Of a DNA stretch of 64,000 bases, positions 12,230 to 24,159 are shown in pieces. The stretch is from Membranipora membranacea (Eukaryota > Bryozoa > Gymnolaemata > Cheilostomatida > Membraniporidae). Made by a program: the position numbers and the translations under genes. The stretch spans positions 30,354,162-30,418,161 of the forward strand of contig OU612067.1 in NCBI GenBank assembly GCA_914767715.1. The letters are read 5' to 3'. The notes under the pieces were generated by a model. It was not told the DNA's origin and did no database searches. It worked only from the letters and a program-made list of their open reading frames with translations. How positions within the stretch are numbered: position 1 is the first letter of the stretch; each line of letters begins with the position of its first letter.

Positions 12230-13600
12230 CAGTTGATAATCCCTAAAACATTAATAACTTGTAGCTGTGCCTAAGCCATGTTTATGCAGAGTAATTATCA
12301 TAGGCAATGGCTCAATCGACTGCTACAACAATTAACTTCTGCAAGAATCCACAATACGTCGGACAGCCCAAATCTGAGTCCATTGTGTGATAAATCAAAT
12401 AAATCTCAATATCAAACATTGTTGATAGCCAAAAACAATACAGCAAGATTTTACTTCGAGAATAGCATAAATTCTCCCAGGAAATAGGCTTCATTTAACT
12501 CTGGCAAAATTAATGTCAATACACAGCGTTGAGTTAAATGAATTTCGTTGTTACACTCAATGGAGTTGGGGTTGATATCTTCTACAAAATACCATGCCGG
12601 TTACGGTTATCATCTAATGTTTTCAACTCCCAAAATAAATTGCGTTTTTTCTTGCTGAGCACACATCAGTTTTAAAAAATTTACATTGGCACTAGGTGTG
12701 CGGTCAAAATATCATCAACCTATATTGATATAGGCCGGAAGTGTATTGGCAAACTGTATGGCGATTGACAATGTTTATACAGAGCTTGCCGCTCTAAATT
12801 TTCTCTCAGCAAGTATCCGCACAGTCCAGGTCTTGAGTCCAGTTCCAGCCATGACTTAGGTCGACGCTGATCATTTTAGATGCTAGAAAGAAGGTAAACT
12901 ACGTTTTAATGATTTTAAAACAGGAATTTGCAAACCTTGAAAATACTACTATGTGATCAAGCCAGCAAACCCGAAGGATAAATTTTGATCTCTTGGTGTG
13001 GAAAGTTCGATACTACTATTCCATCTATTCCCTCTTCATCAAAGCCTTAATATAAGGTGGCAAATCCTTGATTCCTTTGCACTTCTAAGACACTCATGTT
13101 AGTTACGCCTGGGTGTGATTATCTGACAACATACACAAGTTTTGATAGTGTTGTAATTTGTAATTTAACTTTGCCGGACAATACAATAGCTTGTGAACGG
13201 AGGGAATGTTCATTTGATTTAATACCATACCTACTGCCAGCCAGTTATGATGTTACAAAACTGAGTGGCAGCTGCCCTACTCATTTGGGATGGAATTATC
13301 ATTATGATACACTTGCTGATATCTAGTATATCAACTCAACCTTATGGCGTCTTGTTTTGTCACTTTTGAATTCCTTGAAAGTTTGGAAGGTAATATAATT
13401 GTAAAATATATTGTGATAGTGATCTTAACATTTTCTCGACAGTTATCCAAATTGAGATTTGATTCCTAACAATATGTAACATAGATTGATGCGAGATGGT
13501 CCTTGAAAACAGTTTCCATTGAGAACTTAATGGTAAGCAGAATGCTTTGTTCTAGCCAGTGTTTGTGTTTGGATTAATTCTGACACTTCTCAATTGTTGG
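12230..13600 (+). repeat. Block A, copy 2
   Basis: A diverged tandem neighbour of copy 1. Its 3' half carries an intact 76-codon open frame (13096-13326) that is broken in copies 1 and 3. Block B starts about 40 bases beyond its end. Confidence 0.6.
13096..13326 (+). CDS. Possible exon or small ORF, cysteine-rich, unrecognised
   Basis: Seventy-six codons from ATG to TAG with a protein-like composition, including five cysteines (CDY, CNL, ACERRECSF, GSCPTH). A possible splice acceptor (TTGCACTTCTAAG) ends at 13089, just before the frame opens. The homologous stretches of blocks A1 (about 11660-11880) and A3 (about 57410-57600) align at DNA level but are frameshifted. So either this copy is the surviving coding one, or the open frame is chance. 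No known domain is recognised. Confidence 0.3.
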   Translation: MLVTPGCDYLTTYTSFDSVVICNLTLPDNTIACERRECSFDLIPYLLPASYDVTKLSGSCPTHLGWNYHYDTLADI

Positions 13601-13640
13601 TTAGCACAACTCCCAAAATATTAAAATCAAAACTACATAA

Positions 13641-16243
13641 ATGCGATGTAGTTTTCGATGTGAGATTTGCAACGGAGATGCAGAGTACAAGGGTGCATAT
13701 CAACTGGAAATAGATCATGGAATAAAGATGGGGGACGCTGTTTCTGTGAATATTGTCGTCCAAAATAAGCCTGACTCAGGTTACAATCAAGTCCTAGTAC
13801 AATGTGAATGGTTCCAACAAAACCCTGAGAAGACCTGAAGGGAATGTTTTTGATAGAAATGCTTGTAAACTCAAACAGGCGCTACCTTCTGTGAATATTT
13901 CTGTTACATGATCGGGTGCATATTGTAATTAAATACTGTAATCAAAAACCACGTTCCTGAGACTCTCTTGTTTATAACACTAAATCATATCAGACCACTC
14001 TGGTGAGACCACATCCTTGAAGAGCCATCATCTTATTAGCCTAAACATAAAATTCTATAGCTGTTTATTAAGAAGTTCTCAACGACTACCCTCACCTTAA
14101 CATACCACAATTGATTACTTGTACTCCAAACCAGATTCTTGAGGTTCTCTCGTTTAATAACACTAAAATATACCAGACAACAACGGTGAGGCCACAACAT
14201 TGATGAGCAATCATCTTATTATGCCAAATATATTATTTTATAGCTGTTTATCAAGCAGTTCTCAACGACATCCCTCACCCTGACATACCACAATTGATTA
14301 CTTGCACTCCAAACCAGATTCTTGAGGCTCTCTCGTTTAAAAACACTAAAATATACCAGACCACACCAGTGAGACCATATCATTGATGAGCAATCATCTT
14401 ATTTGGCTAAATATATAATTTAATAGCTGTTTATCAAGAAGCTCTTGACGACTACCCTCACCCTAACATACCACAATTAATTACTTGCACTTTAAGCCAC
14501 ATTCTTGGGGCTCTCTCATTTCATAAGACTAACATAAATATCAGACCGTGCTAGAAAAAAACCAACACCGGTGAGGCCATACTCTATTCAAATCATACTT
14601 GTACCCATGGGGTGTTATACGAAACATTGTTCTTCATTTAACATGTCTAACCTTTCCACTACCAACACCTATGATCTGTAATGTAATAAGCCTTGATGCA
14701 CCAGGTCAATTACCAGTGTATGTCACTACAATACCAATCACTCTTCTATCAACTTATTATCAACTACAATACCACACATTCTTCTATCAACTTGTTGATC
14801 GACCCTGTCGTGTCAATATCTTGCTTTCTGTCCAACACATCTACCACGTCTGCACCATTTGTAATCAGGACTAACAATATCAGGGCCATCTGGATCTCAA
14901 AAAACACTAGGACTCTAAGCTTACTTGAAGGAAAAGGAGCGCCAAATCTCTTATAATACAAAAATTAATCTGTAAACTGACTTCGGCCAAAATGTACTAA
15001 TGAACACAAAACTCGGGGTTACATATACAATCGACGGTGCTGATGATATGAACATTGCTACAAGGACTCTGTCAACTGCAATTATAAATCAGAAGCAGAA
15101 GCAGAAGCTTGTTGGGGATCCAAAAGACTGGACCTGTTCTGGTTCTGTTCTGGATTTGCAAGATAACCACTGGCAACTAATGATACCTTTCAGTTTCCTT
15201 ACGGCCGAGATATAGTTGCCACAGCCTATCGGAAAGGTTCCTGTCGACATGCAAGTTTATTTCTAAACTTTTATCTCTCCATCATGATCAGCCATCTACC
15301 AGAGTGACTGAACATTCATCATGACTTTTCGTGTTTGGTTCTCTTAAGCCTTCCTGTAATGGTCATTATTTACACTACTGTTAAGTGTCCCTAGCCTTAG
15401 CCTTAGCCCTGAGATCTCTAGTAAAGATGCAGCAGGATCACCGTAAAACCATTATTGTGTCAGATTACTTTTTTTTTTCTACCAGTAACCGTATGCAACA
15501 TTATCTCAAACAATATGCAAAGATATGTCAGCTACTACCTAGTCTAAACCTTAATACATTTGTTTACCCCTAAGCCCAGAAGACATCCTATCAATATATT
15601 ATGATCTGTCATAAGTTCTAACAGATATATTTGCTGATTTTTACAGTTCAATGGACCAAAAGGATTGATGTGGCTCATAAGTTGAGAACAGAGATACTAT
15701 AATTTTGAGCGCATGCATCCTACCTTAAGATGTTATACACCCTACTAGCAGTTATGGGAAATGTTTTTCTATATTTCCGCTTGCGGCCTAGTACATACGT
15801 GGAGCTCTTGGATGAATATGTCGCAGCTAAGTTTTAGCTCTATGCTGTTATCTGATCAATGATGCTCCATACCCTGGAGGTTTCATATTGTTGTTTATGG
15901 ATGGACATTTTTATTCCTAAAACTTTTTTTAGATGCAATAAGAATTTAAAAGACCAGTTAATTAAGGTAATTAGCATAATTATTACTGACCTTAATATAA
16001 CCAATATTAAATATAGCTAAAGCAGCCAGCTATTTCTCTAGGCTGTTTGTGCTTTCTCATTGTTCTTTAGCTGTGACTCATTTGTTTGGACCATCAGCTA
16101 GCATAATTACGCGCGGCAGCTCAGCCAGAGGAAGGTTTATCTCTGGCCACCAGTAAATTTCTTTATGTTTATTATGTTTTCAACTCGCTCCAAGGTATGC
16201 TTAGAACCCTACAACATGTTAGTTGAATTTTTTAAATGAATAA
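13641..16243 (+). repeat. Block B, copy 1 (first half of a recent tandem duplication)
   Basis: From about 13943 to 16224 the sequence repeats at 16244-18526 with an offset of about 2301 bases and few mismatches. Upstream (13641-13942) it also matches the starts of the copies at 24960 and 61850 (inverted). It contains a roughly 185-base minisatellite, then a stretch with short protein-like frames (for example 15000-15215). The frames are kept in the tandem copy mainly because the DNA is nearly identical. I see no coding proof. Confidence 0.85.
13945..14590 (+). repeat. Roughly 185-base tandem repeat, four units
   Basis: Units start with a CTCTCTYRTTT-type landmark at about 13960, 14146, 14330 and 14512. 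Each runs through CCAGACCACACCGGTGAG-like, GCAATCATCTTATT and TAGCTGTTTAT segments to an ACTTGCACTCCAAACCAGA-like end. The last unit is truncated. Confidence 0.85.
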
Positions 16244-18526
16244 GATTAATCTGATTCCTGAGACTCTCTTGTTTATAACACTAGATTATATCAGACCACA
16301 CTGGTGAGACCACATCCTTGAAGAGCCATCATCTTATTAGCCTAAACATAAAATTCTATAGCTGTTTATTAAGAAGTTCTCAACGACTACCCTCACCTTA
16401 ACACACCACAAGTGATTACTTGCACTCCAAACCAGATTCTTGAGGTTCTCTCGTTTAATATCACTAAAATATACCAGACAACAACGGTGAGGCCACAACA
16501 TTGATGAGCAATCATCTTATTATGTTAGATATATAATTTTATAGCTGTTTATCAAGCAGTTCTCAACAACATCCCTCACCCTTACATACCACAATTGATT
16601 ACTTGCACTCCAAACCAGATTCTTGAGGCTCTCTCGTTTAAAAACACTAAAATATACCAGACCACACCAGTGAGACCATATTATTGATGAGCAATCATCT
16701 TATTTGGCTAAATATATAATTTTATAGCTGTTTATCAAGAAGCTCTTGACGACTACCCTCACCCTAACATACCACAATTAATTACTTGCACTCAAAGCCA
16801 CATTCTTGCGGCGCTCTCATTTCATAAGACTAACATAAATATCAGACCATGCTAGAAAAAAACCAACACCGGTGAGGCCATACTCTATTCAAATCATACT
16901 TTTACCCATGGGGTGTTATACGAAACATCGTTCTTCATTTAACATGTCTAACCTTTCCACTACCAACACCTATGAACTGTAATGTAATAAGCCTTGATGC
17001 ACCAGGTCAATTACCAGTGTATGTCACTACAATACCAATCACTCTTCTATCAACTTATTATCAACTACAATACCACACATTCTTCTATCAACTTGTTGAT
17101 CGACCCTGTCCTGTCAATATCTTGCTTTCTGTCCAACACATCTACCACGTCTGCACCATTTGTAATCAGGACTAACAATTTCAGGGCCATCTGGATCTCA
17201 AAAAACACTAGGACTCTAAGCTTACCTGAAGGAAAAGGAACGCCAAATCTCTTATAATACAAAAATTAATCTGTAAACTAACTTCGGCCAAAATGTACTA
17301 ATGAACACGAAACTCGGGGTTACATATACAATCGACGGTGCTGATGATATGAACATTGCTACAAGGACTCGGTCAACTGCAATTATAAATCAGAAGCAGA
17401 AGCAGAAGCTTGTTAGGGATCCAAAAGACTGGACCTGTTCTGGTTCTGTTCTGGATTTGCAAGATAACCACTGGCAACTAATGATACCTTTCATTTTCCT
17501 TACGGCCGAGATATAGTTGCCACAGCCTATCGGAAAGGTTCCTGTTGACATGGAAGTTTATTTCTAAACTTTTATCTCTCCATCATGATCAGTCATCTAC
17601 CAGAGTGACTGAAAATTCATCATGACTTTTCATATTTGGTTCTGTTAAGCCTTCCTGTAATGGTCATTATTTACACTACTGTTAAGTGTCCCTTGTCCTT
17701 AGCCTTAGCCTTAGCCCTGAGATCTCTAGTAAAGATGCAGCAGGATCACCGTAAAACCATTATTGTGTCAGATTACTTTTTTTTTTCTACCAGTAACCGT
17801 ATGCAACATTATCTCAAACAATATGCAAAGATATGTCAGCTACTACCTAGTCTAAACCTTAATACATTTGTTTACCCCTAAGCCCAGAAGACATCCTATT
17901 AATATATGATCTGTCATAAGTTCTAACAGATATATTTGCTGATTTTTACAGTTCAATGGACCAAAAAGATCGATGTGGCTCATCAGTGGAGAACAGAGAT
18001 ACTATAATTTTAAGCGCATGCATCCTATCTTAAGATGTTATACACCCTACTAGCAGTTATGGGAAAAGTTTTTCTACATTTCCGCTAGCGGCCTAGTATG
18101 TACGTGGAGCTCTTGGATAAACAATGTCGCAGCTAAGTTTTAGCTCTATGCTGTTATCTGATCAATGATGCTCCATACCCTGGAGGTTTCATAATTATTG
18201 TTTATGGATGGACATTTTTATTCCTAAAATTTTTTTTAGATGCAATGAGAATTTAAAAGACCAGTTAATTAAGGTAATTAGCATAATTATTACTGACCTT
18301 ATTTTAACCAACATTAAATATAGCTAAAGCAGCCAGCTATTTCTCTAAGCTGTTTGCGCTTTCTCATTGTATTTTAGCTGTGACTCATTTGTTTGGACCC
18401 TCAGCTAGCATTATTACGCGCGGCAGCTCAGCCAGAGGAAGGTTTATCTCTGGCCACCAGTAAATTTCTTTATGTTTATTATGTTTTCAACTCGCTCCAA
18501 GAAATGCCTAGAACACTACACCATGT
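16244..18526 (+). repeat. Block B, copy 2 (second half of the tandem duplication)
   Basis: Near-identical to 13943-16224, minisatellite included. The homology stops after the shared ATGTTAGTTG at 18517-18526, where copy 1 continues differently. The region 18527-18780 after it is unique in this window and shows nothing recognisable. Confidence 0.88.
16250..16890 (+). repeat. Roughly 185-base tandem repeat, second array
   Basis: Same units as the array at 13945-14590, with landmarks at about 16263, 16449, 16632 and 16814. It is carried by the 2.3-kb tandem duplication. Confidence 0.85.
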
Positions 18527-18892
18527 TAGTTGTTATGCCTGTGTATTGAACGTCCACTCCATCAATAATTGTAAGAGTATAAATTTATTTTGTATTATGT
18601 ATTTTTCACGTACGATGTTAATTGTTTTTGTCTCGTTTTCACTTCTGATATCGAATTCATTTTATGTTAAGCTTCATTGCATACCACATGTTGAACCGTT
18701 TTGTTTTGTCCTGTTCTGTCATTGTTTTTTATAGGTTACGACTTAAAAATAAACTTAATCATAACCCACAATTCAGTTGGCAATTTAATACAGACGGCAC
18801 ATACCAGCGCAGTTATGATGGTACCTCATCTGTATGATACATACAGGCTTTGATGTTTATCACAACCTTAAATTAGACTGTATTGAGAACAG

Positions 18893-18899
18893 TATAAAA
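18893..18899 (+). promoter_or_regulatory. TATA box of the four-cysteine peptide gene
   Basis: TATAAAA lies about 30 bases before the likely start at 18923-18929. The leader exon ends at 18987 with donor GTAAGACA. Promoter and leader are repeated nearly unchanged in block C2 at 26468-26573, which supports a conserved function or a recent copy. Confidence 0.6.
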
Positions 18900-18922
18900 A
18901 CAGTAATTAAGAACAGGTTGGC

Positions 18923-20465
18923 ACATTCGTCTTGAAAGACCTTAACAGAACAGAACTCTGAATAGCTATATACGCAGCAAAATTACGGTAAGACACATAA
19001 TCAAACACTAACTCCATCATGATAAATTATCATGATATTGTAATCACACTATATTTATGTGAATTGTTAGCATGTATGTTAGTGTTTTCATCATTTGTCA
19101 ATATTGATTTGTAGTGTGTCTAGAAGGGTCTACACTCTACAGTATGTTAGCTCCGCTGTTACAGATTAACACTAAAATATCTTTGACTAAGCTACTGTTG
19201 ATTTTGATAACTTCTAGCGTAACTAGAGCAGCTTTGTAACTGCTCTAGGTAAGCCCGGGCTAGGCTTACTGTTACACTATAAGCAGATTATCATTTGAAC
19301 GTGAATCCATGACAGGGGAGATAGTATACTCTAGACTCTTCTAGAACCGGGATTTTCGCAATAGAAATTAGATAACATCATGTGTGAAAAATCTCAGTTT
19401 ATTGTTCATAGCCACGGCAAAACTTTAATATGAACAGTGGTTGTTTTTTGCTTTCCTAGACGCTTTAAGATAATGTCGGAGAACGATCCGAATGTCAACA
19501 TATCATATACTGTTGCCATTGTTATTAAGTTATTAAGAAACGACTTAATTTTCTTTTTATGCAGATGAAGATCACCACCATTGTTGTTGTTGCTATTATG
19601 GCAGTTGCTGGAATGAATGCTGTCAAAGAATGTTCTTCATACCGGTAAGTCTGAGCTTTTAACTGAAATTTATTGTATATCCCTATAAGAATATAAAAAA
19701 AGCCAATTATCTTCCATTCTGTTTAGTTAAAACCTAAAAATAGTTAAATATCTAATATTTAGGTTATTCATGCCAGTTAAGTACCAATTACAGAATATTT
19801 GGTGGTCAAAAGGCTTATCATTATTATCTAAAAACCATTAAAAAATTTGCGTGGGTTGAACTTTTGGTGCACAGCGTAATTTATAATTTATTTGAACCAT
19901 CTGTTTAACAATGAAGACTTGTAACTTAGAATATTATTGATCACAATCTTAAAAATATTATGATCCTATTTTGAGCTAAAAATTGTCTCTCATCATATTG
20001 ATGATGCTGCAATCTCAAAAGCATCTCAATGAATGTATTACTTGAGATAATATTTTTATTTATGATTTATTTGGTTTTAAAGTATGGTGCTTTAGAATTC
20101 TTGACTGGAAAAGAACTTTACTCTTTGCTCGAACTGCAGAACCTTCTATATTCTTTGTCGGGTATTGAATGGTTTAGGTCCTGTTTCGACCAAACTAGAT
20201 TCTGAAAGATAGCTGAAACCGGAAAATGCGATCAGCTCCTGATTTCTGTAACTTATTCCAGCCAAAATTGATGTATTAGAAAATTGAAACATACATCTTC
20301 ATAACCATCACATATGTTTTTCGTTGTAGGGACTGCCGATTCCCCAAATTCTGCATGGTCACTGAAACATCAGGAGATAAAGCTTACTGCGTTCTCATTA
20401 TACCTTAGCTGTGACTCATTTGTTGTCATACAAATTCCACAATAAAATAAAAGTGAAATACTACT
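18923..20465 (+). CDS. Secreted four-cysteine short peptide (three exons)
   Basis: Exon 1 (about 18923-18987) is untranslated. Exon 2 (19565-19644) starts with ATG directly after the acceptor TTCTTTTTATGCAG and ends in an Arg codon split by donor GTAAGT. Exon 3 (20330-20408 coding) follows TTCGTTGTAG and ends with TAG. The joined product has 52 residues. Residues 1-19 are a signal peptide (core TTIVVVAIMAVAGM). The mature part of about 33 residues has cysteines spaced C-x6-C-x5-C-x11-C (KECSSYRDC, FPKFCMV, KAYCVL), enough for two disulfides. AATAAA is at 20441-20446. I cannot place the family; a defence peptide, toxin-like peptide or signal are all possible. Block C2 (26.4 kb) and the lone exon at 35410-35488 (-) are paralogous. 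Confidence 0.72.
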
Positions 20466-20646
20466 AAATCAAGATATCTGTGTTATTATTCTCTGAACAT
20501 ATTGGCACTCCGCACAATCATGGAACCCAAGTCACTGCGGACCATGTCTATAGTTTGCTGTTACACTGATTTCTCAGTAAAATGAAAGTGAGGCTTTACT
20601 AAATCAGAATCTCTGTGTCATTATAATTCTCTGAACATATTGGTGA
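20437..20646 (+). repeat. Short tandem duplication of the peptide gene's 3' flank
   Basis: The segment around the poly(A) signal (about 20437-20502) recurs at about 20575-20646 with the same order of landmarks: AAATGAAAGTG or AAAAGTGAAA, CTAAATCA, TCTGTGT, TTCTCTGAACATAT. No coding part is copied. Confidence 0.6.
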
Positions 20647-20739
20647 ATACCTGTGGTATTAGTTGTACGACACAGTGACACACTGAGTGCGATAATGATC
20701 ACAATGAAATGGTCACAAACGATTATTGTTATTTATGAT

Positions 20740-21480
20740 TATGCTCTTTTTGTCTGGTGCATCGGTGAAGACACAAAGTTACCATGAGTACTTGAATAAC
20801 TGTTTAAAGCACTCGACTAAAAACCAACAAGTTCTGGTTGACTTTTGATTGTGGTATAACTACTTGCAAATTGTTATCCCTCTCAGTTTCTTCTTATGGC
20901 CAGGAAATAGTTGACCACAGTTTAGAATCCTTCTGTCTGAACTTCTCAGTGGTAGGAAGTTTATTGGTATAGTTCTATCATTCTATTATAATCAGCCATC
21001 TACTGAGTAACCAAAAATTTATCATGATCTTTTGTGTCTGTTACTCTTAAGCATGCCAGTGGTGGTTATTATACATATCAAACACTAGAATAGCAAATTC
21101 AAGTGTCCATGTAAGAAAAGGTGGAATTTAACAAATTATGATCCGTAATACCATCTGATTTTAATCAACCAAACAAGTTCTATGAGATAAGCTTGATATT
21201 TTTGCAGTCAAACGGATCAAATTGATCGGTGTGGCCCATATGTGGCAACAGATATGATCATTACAGTATATACATCCCCACAGAGGATGATCTACACCCA
21301 ACCAGCATGAAAATGTTGGAGGAATCTTTGTTCTGACTCTCCACTGGCTGTTTACTGCATACATGGAACTAATTGGTGATTATCTTTTAGCTCTATTTCT
21401 GCACAATGATGTGACCTGATCAAGGGCATTCCTTACCCTGGATGTTTTATAATTATCATGGTACATCATCTTTTATCAAA
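20740..21480 (+). repeat. Block B, copy 3 (partial, diverged)
   Basis: Matches the 3' part of block B (15170-15900), including the TGATCAGCCATCTAC-like and TTTTTGCAG-like segments and the ending CTGGATGTTTTATAATTAT. It has diverged well beyond copies 1 and 2. It joins block E2. Confidence 0.6.
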
Positions 21481-22390
21481 CAACCCTTCAGACAGCAGGG
21501 CTTTGATGCTGCTAGGTCAAGCATATCGAATGTCAGATCCAACTGATAAGAGGACGTAATTATACATTGACAAATAACATAAAATGGGTCCATAATTATG
21601 TTTTGGAAACACATCTGCGGCTGTTTTTCTTCTGCTAAACAATCTTGACTTAGGTTACATGAGTGTAAATGTGCCTCAGCTGGGTTTTAGGCATTACCAC
21701 CCTTCAATGATACATTGTACAAACCAAGCTATGTCAATTCCAATTAAATTTGCTGTGAATGGCTGGAGCAAGAGGTTTTGCTGACCTATAAGGAGGGGAA
21801 TTCTGAGCCTCCTAATTAGTCTACAATATAAACAAACGGGAGTCGTCTACCTCCTTTGCTGGGGTGGGATAACTCTGACCTCTTGTGCCAGTGTCAACTG
21901 TAAACTAATCAAAAGATTAGGAGGATGTTCTTTCAGGCAATCAGAAAGCCTATAAGACCTCATGCTGAAATGTTAATTTCAGACTCGGAGGAGGTTTCCA
22001 AATTTACACAAAGTTATGAGATTTAAATCCAACGTTCTGCTAAAATATTAGTTCACTAAATTTATCTAGAACTAAAAGAGAAAAACTAAACTACTATCTA
22101 CAGACTCTATTTTCAAGTACACTTGTATGCCAAAAGTTGCATATGGGAAAATGGATTTCACAAGGCTACCCCAATCCATTTAAAACCAGTGAGAGTTATG
22201 CCAAGTTATAATGCAGTACATATTTTGGAATCCAAGCAGAGGCCTCATGATCTTCATTACACACACTGGAATGTTTAACCAATCAGTCAGAGCAGGTCAG
22301 GGCAGCCAAAATTATGATGCAGTTCACAGGTAGGTATCCATTCTCTCGACTCAAACTCTTCATTACAACTACTGAAATGGTTAACCAAGG

Positions 22391-22450
22391 AGTTAAAGAC
22401 ATTTAACTGCTTTTTAAATGTCTTTCAGTCTTTAACTCCTTGGATTGACC
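22391..22450. repeat. Hairpin with 16-base arms
   Basis: CCAAGGAGTTAAAGAC at about 22387-22402 is the exact reverse complement of GTCTTTAACTCCTTGG at about 22428-22444, with a spacer of about 26 bases that itself contains a partial repeat of the stem. Confidence 0.7.
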
Positions 22451-22544
22451 AATCAGTCAAGGTAGGTCAGGGCAGCTAACTGTATGAACTTGCGAATTCA
22501 CCAGTAAGTTTTGCCCATTCACAGTACGCTGGTTTTATTGATCG

Positions 22545-22805
22545 GCTTACTCCTTGACAACCTAACCAAGCATGGAGTATATTCCTACAAAGCAGGAGCT
22601 GCAGTTATTGGTGACAGGAGGGTTCTTTCATCTGCATGCACAAATTGGTTGTACATACAGAGAATACCTCCATTATTTTGAGTCCTGATCAGAAGGGACT
22701 ATGTGATCAGTCAAATTCGACTTTTGGCATCGGATTGGATTTGAACCCACACCCGGCTCATCAACTGGCAGACGCGCTTACCGCTAAGCCAAACTGACTG
22801 ACTGG
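22545..22805 (-). repeat. tRNA-derived SINE in block E2
   Basis: The best copy of this SINE. On the minus strand from about 22800, a box-A-like GGCTTAGCGGTAAGCGC is followed by the good box B GGGTTCAAATCC (rc of 22738-22750). The body then runs to about 22545 and matches 8390-8620. Confidence 0.72.
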
Positions 22806-23720
22806 CTTAATATTTGTTAGCAAAGCATTGTCTCTCACTTGAGGGTGCAAGAGGTGTTAAATCAGTCAAACCAGTCAGCAATAATCATTGATTGGTTGTG
22901 TACAGTTGTAAGTTTATGTCAGCACAACAAAGCAAGTCACTACACTGCTCCTTGTACTGGTCGATCTTGTCATCAAGGAGAATCTGTCATTCCTTGGTGT
23001 TATGCAGTAAATGTGGGCTAAGTGGCTAGGAAGGAAAACGCCATCGTTCAATGGCAGAAGTAGCAAAACATACTGAATCTGCCATTACCGCATATCGACT
23101 TTGTGTACTCATTAAATGGACCAGGTTTATTTGAGTCCATGATCCGGCTTTCAATTTGTAAACATCAGATAATACAATATGAACACAGATTGCTTGGATA
23201 ATGGTGTCTCACACATATTATAAAACAGACCTGAATGGTCCGACAAACAACATTACAACAATACCTCTGTAGGAGTTTATAGCCTATATTTTCAATCTTT
23301 TCAGCATTCCAGGGACTGATAAACATATTTTCACCATGGAATAAATCTGTACACAGTTGCAAACAAACAAGATTGCAGTAATATCTCTGAAGGGGTTTGT
23401 AGCCCTCCTCTTATCACCATTCCAGGGATTGATGAAGATATTTTAGTGATTGAAATAACTTGTACACAGTTTGACATCGGGCACCTGTAAATCCTTGGCT
23501 GAGATTTGACAAGGTTTGCAGATTATTTGAACAGCGGGAAATTAATGATTATGGATGAACCCACACCCTGACAGTTACTGTAATTCTGTTGTATACTTGG
23601 GGATCCAATGAAGAGCAAATAATTCGGTTTATGAACAAGAAAGAAGTGTAAGGCCAAATTGTATAGATAAACCATTGGCAGTAAGAGGTCTTCTCTGGGC
23701 CGCTATTCCAATTTGCAGTG

Positions 23721-23917
23721 ATTCAAGAACCAAGGTAAGTAATGCAGAGTTTGTAGTACTGAAAGAGGAGATTGCAGTCTTTACTTTAAGTTATGACCAG
23801 CAGCAGTTAAGTAGCAGAAACACTAGTAATGATAGTGGTTAATACCTCAAGTAAGTGGTACTAAGATCAAACAAGGTGCTTGTGGTTTTGATGCAGTCCT
23901 TTAAGGAGTACTTCTTT
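23721..23917. other. No gene recognised
   Basis: Short spacer between block E2 and the SINE at 23918. Nothing supported. Confidence 0.4.
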
Positions 23918-24150
23918 AAGGCTCAGTTGGTTAGAGCGCCGGAATTCAACACGCAAGTGATGAAGGTCGCGGGTTCGAATCCCACTGCAGTCCATCTTCT
24001 ACTGGGGATCGGGACTGCCAACAGAGAGCAAATTGGCGGAGGGATATTGCGGCCTCGCCAATGAGGCAATAATATTTCGCCGCCCATGCCTTGGGATGGG
24101 CGAGTGATAAGACATCGGATTTTAATCAACCTTTATCAATCTTTAATCAG
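23918..24150 (+). repeat. tRNA-derived SINE
   Basis: Box A (GGCTCAGTTGGTTAGAGCG, 23920-23938) and a perfect box B (GGTTCGAATCC, 23972-23982) sit in a tRNA-like head. The head ends in a CCACTGCAGTCCA stretch but lacks a matching 5' acceptor strand. A GC-rich body follows, with GCCTCGCCAATGAGGCAATA and a short ATCAACC/ATCAATC tail near 24125-24150. A worn copy of the body lies at 470-610. Confidence 0.75.
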
Positions 24151-24159
24151 CAGTCATAG

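Larger units (their letters stand above)
21481..23720 (+). repeat. Block E, copy 2
   Basis: Colinear with 8040-9480. It is longer because it keeps extra sequence at 22040-22530 and has an internal tandem duplication of about 130 bases (about 23240-23370 and 23370-23470, landmarks CATTCCAGGGA, GTACACAGTT). It carries the same minus-strand SINE. Confidence 0.7.

Noticed and set aside
15000-15215. Protein-like 71-codon frame in block B
   Set aside because: Looks reasonable as protein, but stops appear in the diverged copy at 25.7 kb and there are no splice sites.
14764-17262. Pairs of identical short open frames in block B (61-91 codons, both strands)
   Set aside because: Conserved only because the DNA was duplicated recently; the diverged copies at 25 kb and 60 kb do not keep the frames open.
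23918-23995. tRNA gene
   Set aside because: Box A and box B are good, but the 5' part does not pair with the 3' acceptor strand and a SINE body follows; treated as a SINE head.
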